Below are positions 7,268 through 12,760 of a stretch of DNA of 12,760 nt, in pieces. The position numbers and the translations under genes were made by a program. The stretch comes from Ruminococcaceae bacterium UBA1213 (lineage in GTDB: Bacteria > Bacillota > Clostridia > Oscillospirales > Acutalibacteraceae). The stretch spans positions 22,183 through 34,942 of the forward strand of contig DBXL01000074.1 of the NCBI GenBank assembly GCA_002309275.1, written 5' to 3'. Below the pieces are notes generated by a model, which did no database searches, was not told the origin of the DNA, and saw nothing but the letters and a program-made list of their open reading frames with translations. How positions within the stretch are numbered: position 1 is the stretch's first letter; each line of letters begins with the position of its first letter.

Positions 7268-7304
7268 AAAAAAGCGGTATGCCAAACGGCATATCGCTTT
7301 TTTT
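7268..7304. terminator. Bidirectional intrinsic terminator between converging transcripts
   Basis: A near-perfect stem: six A, then GCGGTATGCC (7274-7283), loop AAAC (7284-7287), GGCATATCGC (7288-7297), then seven T. It has 16 paired positions counting the A/T flanks and includes one G-T wobble. The T-run serves the plus-strand sortase transcript and the A-run (T on the other strand) serves the minus-strand operon. It lies only a few bases from both stop codons. Confidence 0.92.
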
Positions 7305-7305
7305 A

Positions 7306-7923
7306 TTATTCGCATATTATTAATTCATCTGCATACGGCAGCTCCCTTACATAGTCACAGAAAGTATGCCATTCATCAAGCTTATGATTTTTTCTTGCAT
7401 GATATATGTTGACAAGGTTTTCATAGTTCATTGTACACGTTCTCATTTGATTATAGCTTGACGGCAAAAGCTGTATTATATCATACCATATCTGTTTATC
7501 CTTGGTTTCAAGGAACTCCAATCTCAGCTTTTCAAGATATTCCACTATCCCCTGCATGAATTCCGCTGTGTTTTTATCCATCTTATCCGTACTGAAATGC
7601 GATATGTCAAACGGTGCTGACGTAATTTTATGCATGGTACTCGTTGAATTTGCCACTGTCCCCACTTTATAGGTGTCAAATTCCTTCCACCAATACATCG
7701 GGGCAGTTATATCCATTGTTACAAATATCTGACGCATGAATTTTCTGTGGTCATTTCCTGCCTTTCTCAGACGTACCGCAAGCGACAAGTCATTCTCTCC
7801 CAAAATATACTCCCCGTTTTCATTGAAATAACTGTCACTTTTTGCCCAGCTGTTCATGGGATTCCTTGCACCCCTTATGGCATTTTTCAAATTCATTACT
7901 TCTATCTCTTTTATCTCAAGCAT
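7306..7923 (-). CDS. ThyX-like protein with degenerate signature; function unknown
   Basis: A 205-residue protein, last in the eight-gene minus-strand run and ending at the shared terminator. It resembles flavin-dependent thymidylate synthase ThyX in outline. A block around DITAPMYWWKEFDTYK then VANSTSTMHK (71-99) sits where ThyX has its DISRxLxxQxxRHR and SxNxxSxR signature, and LPSSYNQMRTCTMNYENLVN then YHARKNHKLDEW (153-185) matches the ThyX C-terminal LP...NxRxLxxFxxLR...AQWEIR region. The key Arg/His residues of the signature are missing, though the spaced Asn and Ser (Asn92, Ser95) remain. ThyX activity is therefore doubtful. I recall proteins with this WWKEFDTYKVGTVAN block in Firmicutes and their phages without known function; a phage origin is possible. 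The start at 7923 has AAGGAG seven bases upstream. Confidence 0.7.
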   Translation of the reverse strand: MLEIKEIEVMNLKNAIRGARNPMNSWAKSDSYFNENGEYILGENDLSLAVRLRKAGNDHRKFMRQIFVTMDITAPMYWWKEFDTYKVGTVANSTSTMHKITSAPFDISHFSTDKMDKNTAEFMQGIVEYLEKLRLEFLETKDKQIWYDIIQLLPSSYNQMRTCTMNYENLVNIYHARKNHKLDEWHTFCDYVRELPYADELIICE

Positions 7924-7950
7924 ATCTTTTCTCCTTTAATCTTCTGACAC

Positions 7951-8703
7951 TTACTGTTTTTTCTTCTGGAATGTATAACAGAAATGCGTAATAGTCTTAT
8001 CAGGCAGAAATCTCTTTGCCAATTTCAGACACTTCATTTTTACAGACGGAATAATATATAATTTCCCCTGTAAAAGTCCATCTACTGCTTCCTGTGCAAC
8101 CGTATTGCTGTCAAGCGGTTCCGATGCAAAACTGACGTGTGCTACACTATTGAACTCCGTGTCAACAGGTCCCGGACACAATGCACTTATCTTTACATTG
8201 GAATTTTCCCTTTTCAGTTCCTCATATATCGCACCCGTTAAACTCACAACATAATTTTTTGTCGCATAGTACGTCGCCATTAAAGGTCCTGAAAAAAATC
8301 CCGCTATTGACGCAACATTCAATATATATCCCTTGTTTTTTCTCCTGAAATCACGCAAAAACAGCTTTGTCAGTATATGAACCGCTTTTATATTGGTGTC
8401 TATCATCTGCAGTTCCCTGTCAAGAGAAATTTCCGTGAATTCTCCGCACAGTCCGAATCCTGCACAGTTCACAAGCATTTCTATATCGGAATCCTTGAAA
8501 ACCTCATACAGCTTTCTGCATTCCTCTTCATGCGACACATCACAACGTACACATTTTGCATTTTTTCCAAGCTCCTTTTTAAGTTCCATGAGCCTGTCGG
8601 CACGCCTTGCAACAAGTATCACTTGCCAGCCTCTGCTGGAAAGCAGTCTTGCAATATCTTTGCCAATGCCCGAACTTGCACCTGTTATCAATGCCTTTCG
8701 CAT
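7951..8703 (-). CDS. SDR-family NAD(P)-dependent oxidoreductase
   Basis: A classical short-chain dehydrogenase/reductase of 250 residues. It has the Rossmann motif TGASSGIG at 7-14, a basic VARR at 31-34 that favours NADP(H), NCAG at 79-82 in place of NNAG, and Asn104. The catalytic set is Ser132 with Tyr145 and Lys149 (YYATK). PGPVDTEF at 177-184 is the usual post-catalytic loop. The C-terminal region, about 190-250, is basic and may help membrane or substrate binding. The protein resembles the DltE/YqjQ-like branch of SDRs, whose substrates are mostly unknown, so I name no substrate. It starts 14 bases after the Tyr-rich lipoprotein gene with GAGGA as ribosome site, and the ThyX-like gene follows after 27 bases, which suggests co-transcription. 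Confidence 0.92.
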   Translation of the reverse strand: MRKALITGASSGIGKDIARLLSSRGWQVILVARRADRLMELKKELGKNAKCVRCDVSHEEECRKLYEVFKDSDIEMLVNCAGFGLCGEFTEISLDRELQMIDTNIKAVHILTKLFLRDFRRKNKGYILNVASIAGFFSGPLMATYYATKNYVVSLTGAIYEELKRENSNVKISALCPGPVDTEFNSVAHVSFASEPLDSNTVAQEAVDGLLQGKLYIIPSVKMKCLKLAKRFLPDKTITHFCYTFQKKKQ

Positions 8704-8717
8704 AGCTTTTCCTCATT

Positions 8718-9026
8718 TCAATTATAATTTTCATGGTAATACCCGTCAGCATCAAAGTATCCCTCATAATAACCGTAATCATAGTTATAATAATCATCTG
8801 CATAGAAATTTCCGTAGTCGTCATAGTATCCGCCTGAATAATAATTTCCGTATGCGTCTGTGAAGCTTCCACGATAATAATGGTCATCGCTTTCATAATA
8901 ATCCCTGCTGTAACGGTGCGATGTACAGCCGCCATAACTCATTCTGTCAATCACTGAACATGATGCAGCAGACATCATCACTGCCGCCGATAAAACAACT
9001 GCCAAAAATACTCTCGACTTCTTCAT
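8718..9026 (-). CDS. Small tyrosine-rich lipoprotein
   Basis: A 102-residue secreted protein with no recognised family. The first 22 residues form a signal peptide (KKSR, then a hydrophobic core VFLAVVLSAAVMM) ending in AASC, an acceptable lipobox although -3 is Ala rather than Leu. Cys23 would be lipidated. The mature part is extreme in composition: 23 of the 79 residues after Cys23 are Tyr, most of the rest Asp, Gly, Asn and Ser. Near-repeats TDAYGNYYSGGY and YDDYGNFYADDY suggest a 12-residue period, and FDADGYYHENY ends the chain. I chose the ATG at 9026 (AGGTG site upstream, 10 bases after the tatD stop); the frame is open further but would destroy the signal peptide. A surface-exposed adhesive, metal-binding or cross-linkable role is only speculation. 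Confidence 0.8.
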   Translation of the reverse strand: MKKSRVFLAVVLSAAVMMSAASCSVIDRMSYGGCTSHRYSRDYYESDDHYYRGSFTDAYGNYYSGGYYDDYGNFYADDYYNYDYGYYEGYFDADGYYHENYN

Positions 9027-9036
9027 AAAAAACACC

Positions 9037-9795
9037 TCATATATTATAAACTTTCCTTGCATTGCCACAAGTTGCTTTCAGAACTTCCTCAACGGAAATA
9101 TTTTTTATCTCTGCAATTTTTTCGGCAACATACTGTATCATTCCTGAATGATTACGCTTTCCCCTGAAAGGCACAGGCGATAAATACGGACAGTCTGTTT
9201 CAAGAACGATTCTTTCAAGCGGTATATCCCTCACCACTTCAACAGATTTTCTCGCATTCTTGAATGTGACAACTCCCCCTACACCTATATACATTCCAAG
9301 CTTTATAATCTCTCTTGCCATCTCCACACTTCCCGAAAAACTGTGCAGAATACCTTTGGGCTTGTATTTCCTGAGATATTCAAGTACATCTCCATGTGCT
9401 TCCCTGTCGTGTATGTTCACGGGCATATTCAGTTTATTTGCCAATAGCAACTGTTTTTCAAATATGTCTTTCTGGGGTTCTTTGGGAATGTCCCAATAAT
9501 AATCAAGCCCTATCTCCCCTATCGCCACAACTTTCTGATGACCTGCAAGCCGTTCTATTTCTTCCAGTTCGGCAAGGCTGTTTTCTGTGATATTTTCGGG
9601 GTGTATGCCTACTGCACAATACATATTTTCATATCCTTCCGCAAGAGAAATGCTGTATTCCGACAGCTTTAAATTCGTTCCTTGATTTACTATATATCCC
9701 ACACTCTCTGAAAAAAGCTTTTCCAAAAGTTCCTCCCTGTCATCATCGAAAGCTTTATCATCATAGTGGGCATGGGTGTCAAATATCATCTTCAT
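9037..9795 (-). CDS. tatD: TatD-family metal-dependent hydrolase / DNase
   Basis: A 252-residue TIM-barrel metallohydrolase of the usual TatD length. Metal-site residues are in place: HAH at 8-10 (FDTHAHYDD), Glu94 in IGEIGLDYYWD, His129 in VNIHDREAHGDVL, His151 in LHSFSG and Asp201 in ETDCPYLSP. Characterised TatD proteins act as 3'-5' exonucleases on DNA or RNA and in DNA repair or quality control, though substrates differ. In many Firmicutes tatD lies with metG, rnmV and ksgA; here it sits between an array of membrane proteins and a lipoprotein, which is unusual. The ATG at 9795 has GGGAG about five bases upstream; the ATG at 9789 is an alternative. Gaps to its neighbours are 12 and 10 bases, so it is very likely in the operon. 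Confidence 0.94.
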   Translation of the reverse strand: MKMIFDTHAHYDDKAFDDDREELLEKLFSESVGYIVNQGTNLKLSEYSISLAEGYENMYCAVGIHPENITENSLAELEEIERLAGHQKVVAIGEIGLDYYWDIPKEPQKDIFEKQLLLANKLNMPVNIHDREAHGDVLEYLRKYKPKGILHSFSGSVEMAREIIKLGMYIGVGGVVTFKNARKSVEVVRDIPLERIVLETDCPYLSPVPFRGKRNHSGMIQYVAEKIAEIKNISVEEVLKATCGNARKVYNI

Positions 9796-9807
9796 AAAAT
9801 CTCCCTT

Positions 9808-10848
9808 TTACATACTCTGAAACATCATCAAAAGCGGATAACCAAATATCAGTATAATAAATACTGCCAATACCAGTGCACTTATCCACTCGCCTGCACT
9901 ACGTTTCGGATAATCATCTCTTGTTGCAGGAACTGCTTCATATCCACTCGGATTTACAAGCAAATTTATCTCATTTCCCCAAGTCTGTCCCCTTTCAAAA
10001 TCGTTTACGGTTCTTATCTCATAACGGTTATTGACATATACTTCATACTTCGGAGCATACACGCTGTATCGACGATGTTTGCCACTGCGACGACGTCTTT
10101 CATATCCCACAAGACGACCTTTTACCTGAGTATTGCAGACTCTCAAATCATGCCTTCTGTCTATCCATGAACCCAACATTGCTGAACCGGCTATTGTAAT
10201 AAATCCTGTGACAAAAATTCCTACTATCAACATCGTTAAACTATCTCCATTCCAACCAATCGCCGATGAAAGAATGGCTAAAACCAGCATGGACAAAAAC
10301 ATCACTGCGAACGCTATAAGTAAAATTTTAGACGACAGCGACATTTTATTGGGCAATGGTACCTCAATCGCATTATTGCTGTAATTTTGATTTTGCTGTA
10401 CGGGCTGATTGCGACGATTATTCAAGCTGCCGAAATCAGTCTGCCACACGGACTGATTATTATTGAAGTGATTCTGTTGTATAGGCTGACTGTAATTATT
10501 GAAGTTATTAAAATTATTCTGCGGCGGCTGATTGTAATTATTGAAATTATTATAATTATTTTGCTGCGGCTGACTGTAATTATTGAAATTATTATAACTG
10601 TTCTGCTGCGGCTGACTATTGAATGTATTGCTGTTCTGATATGTATTGACAGACTGATAACCTGATGTATAGGAATTATAATCATTCTCCGATACATACG
10701 AATTATACATACTTGGTGATGAATTATTCTGATTTTGGGTGTTGTTCGAGGTGAAATCAAACTCATTTGCATTATGCACCGGTTCGGAATTTGTATTTCT
10801 GCGTTTGTTATAGACATAATTACTCACTGACTGCCTCTTATCGCTCAT
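9808..10848 (-). CDS. Paralog D: membrane protein with Gln/Asn/Tyr-rich repeat tail and DUF3592-like domain
   Basis: A 346-residue protein, fourth of the tandem paralogs. Residues 1-18 (MSDKRQSVSNYVYNKRRN) match the start of paralog C. Residues 20-160 are low complexity, rich in Asn, Gln, Tyr and Ser, with four 14-residue units at 78-133 such as SQPQQNNYNNFNNY. AIEVPLP (160-166) precedes membrane segments at about 173-197 and 204-227. Next come Cys238 and a beta-rich domain with VKGRLVGYE, YAPKYEVYVNNRYEIRT and NPSGYE, resembling DUF3592. A third membrane segment lies at 321-342. Positive residues flanking the first two segments (SWIDRRHDLR) place both tail and domain in the cytoplasm. The ATG at 10848 has a perfect AGGAGG seven bases upstream; the in-frame ATG at 10872 lies before that site. 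Function unknown. Confidence 0.85.
   Translation of the reverse strand: MSDKRQSVSNYVYNKRRNTNSEPVHNANEFDFTSNNTQNQNNSSPSMYNSYVSENDYNSYTSGYQSVNTYQNSNTFNSQPQQNSYNNFNNYSQPQQNNYNNFNNYNQPPQNNFNNFNNYSQPIQQNHFNNNQSVWQTDFGSLNNRRNQPVQQNQNYSNNAIEVPLPNKMSLSSKILLIAFAVMFLSMLVLAILSSAIGWNGDSLTMLIVGIFVTGFITIAGSAMLGSWIDRRHDLRVCNTQVKGRLVGYERRRRSGKHRRYSVYAPKYEVYVNNRYEIRTVNDFERGQTWGNEINLLVNPSGYEAVPATRDDYPKRSAGEWISALVLAVFIILIFGYPLLMMFQSM
10450..10617 (-). repeat. 42-base tandem repeat encoding QPQQNNYNNFNNYS-type units
   Basis: Four tandem units of 42 bases within paralog D encode SQPQQNSYNNFNNY, SQPQQNNYNNFNNY, NQPPQNNFNNFNNY and a degenerate SQPIQQNHFNNNQS. In the first three units 26 of 42 residues are Asn or Gln. 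The DNA units are very similar, which points to recent expansion or homogenisation. The length stays a multiple of three, so it is a candidate for copy-number variation between strains. Confidence 0.9.
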
Positions 10849-10868
10849 ATAAAAACCTCCTTTTCCAT

Positions 10869-11426
10869 TCACTCTGCTGTTATTATTTCATATCCGTCAG
10901 GGTTGGCAAGCAAATCAATTTCTTCGGCAAAATCCTTGTTTGCCCTGAAGTCGTCAAGCGTGCGTATTTCATAGCGGTTGTTGATGAATATCTCATACTT
11001 CGGTGCATACAGCGTAACAGAAGAATGATTCTTTCTATATCCCTTACCTTTCTCATATCCCACAAGGCGACCTCTTACACGTATCTTGCAAACTTTTAAA
11101 TTTTGTTTCCTGTCTATGCGTGAGCCGAAAATCATTGAAAGAACTGCTGTAAAAATCCCTGCAAGGAATATCAGCACAGCAACAGTTACCATACTTTCGT
11201 CTTTCCAGTCGAATACCGCTGCCAAAATACACAAGGCTATCACCAGCACAAATGTTACAAGAATAGACATAATTGTAATGATATTTGACAGTGTTGCGTC
11301 TTTCGGAAAGGGTATCTCTATCGCATCATGCTTAGATAAACTATCATCATTTCCGTTATTTTCGGGAGTTTTATTCCTGCTTTTTTTATAGACATAATTG
11401 TTTACAGACTGCTTGCTATTTTCCAT
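10869..11426 (-). CDS. Paralog C: short membrane protein with DUF3592-like domain
   Basis: A 185-residue protein, third of the tandem paralogs and the shortest complete one. It opens MENSKQSVNNYVYKKSRN, nearly the same as paralog D, but the tail that follows is only about 16 residues and lacks Gln/Asn repeats. AIEIPFP (35-41) leads into membrane segments at about 48-72 and 79-101, then Cys113 and the beta domain with VRGRLVGYE, YAPKYEIFINNRYEIRT and NPDGYE, ending at once without a third membrane segment. The ATG at 11426 is preferred: it has GGTGGG upstream, lies 14 bases after the stop of paralog B, and aligns with the start of D. Longer in-frame starts, up to 11495, would overlap paralog B. 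It may be the minimal version of the family. Function unknown. Confidence 0.85.
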   Translation of the reverse strand: MENSKQSVNNYVYKKSRNKTPENNGNDDSLSKHDAIEIPFPKDATLSNIITIMSILVTFVLVIALCILAAVFDWKDESMVTVAVLIFLAGIFTAVLSMIFGSRIDRKQNLKVCKIRVRGRLVGYEKGKGYRKNHSSVTLYAPKYEIFINNRYEIRTLDDFRANKDFAEEIDLLANPDGYEIITAE

Positions 11427-11440
11427 ATAATCCCACCATT

Positions 11441-12118
11441 TCACAATACTCTCTTTACAAAATACGGCATCATTATAGACAATGTGACAAACCAAAAAAT
11501 TGCAATAAGTAATATATTTGTCCTGCCTGAACGGCTGATTCTTCCGTCAGCAGGCATTATCTCATATCCATCGGGATTTACAAGCAAATCCATTTTTACG
11601 CAAAAATCTAAATTTCTTGTAAAATCGTCAAGCGTGCGTATCTCATAATGACCGTTTATGAACATCTTATATTTCGGTGCGTATATATTATAAGTTCCTG
11701 ACCTTGAACTGCGTATGCGTGTTTCATAGCCTTCCAATATCCCCTCTGTACGAACTGTGCAGACCTTTTTTAAAAAATGCCTGTCAATAAAAGGCGATAC
11801 TATCGCCACTATCGAAAACATTAACAACCCTAATATACCGCCCCAAAATGCCAAATCATTGTAATCATCTTCAAGAAATACTTTTACACAAACCAAAAAT
11901 AAAAAAAACAAAACTACCGCTACTCCCATTATTATATTGGATACCTTCGGCTTTTTGGGGAGATGTACTTCCATTACAGGTCCATAGTCCCTGCTTTTGA
12001 AAGGATTCAAATAAGTATCTTCCAAATTTTCGTTTTTTTCTTCATAAGTATCTGAATAGAAAAAGTCATTTTGAGTATCTGTTTTTTTCTTGGTAAAGTC
12101 AAAATCATTGTTATTCAT
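11441..12118 (-). CDS. Paralog B: divergent membrane protein with DUF3592-like domain
   Basis: A 225-residue protein, second of the array and the most divergent. The N-terminal 48 residues are acidic and polar with FDFT at 6-9, a tetrapeptide also found in the tail of paralog D. MEVHLPKK replaces the AIEVPLP block of the others. Membrane segments lie at about 61-82, 88-110 and 201-219; the last matches the extra segment of paralog D. After Cys120 comes the beta domain, altered at usually constant positions: GILEGYE for GRLVGYE, and FINGHYEIRT for FINNRYEIRT. NPDGYE is kept. The start at 12118 has AGAGGTG seven bases upstream and is 17 bases after the stop of paralog A. The altered positions suggest functional divergence, not decay, since the frame is intact. 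Confidence 0.85.
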   Translation of the reverse strand: MNNNDFDFTKKKTDTQNDFFYSDTYEEKNENLEDTYLNPFKSRDYGPVMEVHLPKKPKVSNIIMGVAVVLFFLFLVCVKVFLEDDYNDLAFWGGILGLLMFSIVAIVSPFIDRHFLKKVCTVRTEGILEGYETRIRSSRSGTYNIYAPKYKMFINGHYEIRTLDDFTRNLDFCVKMDLLVNPDGYEIMPADGRISRSGRTNILLIAIFWFVTLSIMMPYFVKRVL

Positions 12119-12135
12119 TCCAATTCACCTCTGCC

Positions 12136-12760
12136 TTACCTATTCACTCCGCCATTTCCGCCTCTTATTATCTCATAGCCGTCCGGATTGGCAAGGAGAT
12201 TCAACTGCTGACTGAAATTCTGATTTTTTGTAAAATTGTTAAGTGTGCGTATCTCATAGCGGTTATTGATGAATATTTCATATTTCGGTGCATAGACCGG
12301 ATAGGAAGTGCTTCGGCGATGTTTATGATGAATATATCTCATCTGGGTTTCATACCCCACAAGGCGACCTGTTACAGCAACCGTACAAACCTTTTTGAGC
12401 CGTACTTCTTCCACGATAATGCTCACAATAATTCCTGCTATCATTCCGATAAATGAACAGCCAAAGAGTATCGGCACAAGTATGTTTCCCAAAAAGGAAT
12501 GTCTTGTTCCGGTAACATCTGCCAGCAGCATCGCCACTAATGCCAGTACAAATGGTATTACAAAACATAAAAACCCTACCATTTCAGACTTCTTCAGTTT
12601 TTTTGACAACGGCACTTCTACAGCATGATGTCCCCCCGCATAACTCCGCGTCATCGGATCATCATACCCTTGATATGTCGGCATGAAATTCTGTGGCGGC
12701 TGATTGTAATTATTGAAATTGTTCTGTGGCGGCTGACTGTAACTGTTGAAACTATTCTGC
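12136..12760 (-). CDS. Paralog A: membrane protein with Gln/Asn-rich tail and DUF3592-like domain, 5' end outside the window
   Basis: First gene of the array, cut by the right edge: the frame is open to the last bases, so the start lies outside and 207 residues are visible. An internal ATG at 12684 could be mistaken for the start, but the 25 codons before it encode QPPQNNFNNYN-type repeats like those of paralog D. After AVEVPLSKK come membrane segments at about visible residues 60-82 and 89-115, Cys125, then the beta domain with VTGRLVGYE, a His/Arg-rich loop (YIHHKHRRS), YAPKYEIFINNRYEIRT and NPDGYE. A short Gly-rich end follows, with no third membrane segment. Basic residues after the second segment (VRLKKVC) predict a cytoplasmic domain and tail. 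Function unknown. Confidence 0.85.
   Translation of the reverse strand, partial: QNSFNSYSQPPQNNFNNYNQPPQNFMPTYQGYDDPMTRSYAGGHHAVEVPLSKKLKKSEMVGFLCFVIPFVLALVAMLLADVTGTRHSFLGNILVPILFGCSFIGMIAGIIVSIIVEEVRLKKVCTVAVTGRLVGYETQMRYIHHKHRRSTSYPVYAPKYEIFINNRYEIRTLNNFTKNQNFSQQLNLLANPDGYEIIRGGNGGVNR
12673..12760 (-). repeat. 33-base coding repeat (QPPQNNFNNY-type) running off the window edge
   Basis: Within paralog A the visible units are SQPPQNNFNNY and a partly degenerate NQPPQNFMPTY of 11 residues, preceded by QNSFNSY. They are the same motif as the 14-residue units of paralog D with three residues (NNF) missing. More copies may lie beyond the edge. Confidence 0.75.

Noticed and set aside
8393..8935. 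Open frames on both strands over the SDR/lipoprotein junction (His/Asn-rich on plus, Ile/Thr-rich on minus)
   Set aside because: They are shadows of the Tyr-rich and SDR coding sequences, overlapping two well-supported genes.
10450..10617. CRISPR array
   Set aside because: The repeats are contiguous without unique spacers and stay in frame within a coding sequence.
10387..10665. Plus-strand frame of 92 codons rich in Ile and Leu opposite the Gln/Asn repeats
   Set aside because: It is the antisense reading of the 42-base repeats of paralog D; the composition follows from the repeat, and it has no ribosome site or family likeness.
12682..12684. ATG at 12684 as the start of paralog A
   Set aside because: The frame is open upstream to the window edge and encodes the same repeat motif as paralog D, so the ATG is internal.

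Overview
The window looks like chromosomal DNA of an AT-rich, low-GC Gram-positive anaerobe of the Clostridia. An Oscillospiraceae/Ruminococcus-like bacterium would fit, but the genus is inference. The pointers are a SpoVAC sporulation protein, a flavin reductase-rubredoxin fusion typical of anaerobes, a short-type oxygen-sensitive NadA, a class B sortase, a ThiI without a rhodanese domain next to its own cysteine desulfurase, and strong AGGAGG-type ribosome binding sites. Coding density is high and no intergenic gap exceeds about 150 bases. I see no rRNA, tRNA, CRISPR array or transposase.

Left part (1-2277, minus strand): nadA (quinolinate synthase), a flavin reductase-rubredoxin protein with a recognisable promoter, and a lone spoVAC with a possible sigma-G-type promoter. 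A heptanucleotide-built inverted repeat separates the last two. Middle part (2372-7263, plus strand): an apparent operon of a NifS-like cysteine desulfurase, thiI, and an unusually large class B sortase. The desulfurase and ThiI plausibly form a sulfur relay for 4-thiouridine in tRNA. The sortase has about 210 cytoplasmic residues in front of its membrane anchor and a long helical, repeat-containing C-terminal arm. It ends at a strong bidirectional terminator (7268-7304).

Right part (7306-12760, minus strand): eight genes in one direction with gaps of only 10-27 bases, so probably one transcript. Transcription order is four tandem paralogous membrane proteins (the first truncated by the window edge), a TatD-family hydrolase, a very tyrosine-rich small lipoprotein, an SDR oxidoreductase, and a ThyX-like protein whose flavin/dUMP signature is degenerate. 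The four paralogs share two membrane segments followed by an invariant Cys and a DUF3592-like beta domain with the signature YAPKYE-(I/V)-x-(I/V)-NNRYEIRT. Their N-terminal tails differ greatly. Two carry tandem Gln/Asn/Tyr/Pro repeats of prion-like composition, predicted to face the cytoplasm.

The most novel material is this paralog array with its low-complexity tails and odd operon partners. Next come the multi-domain sortase and the ThyX-like protein.
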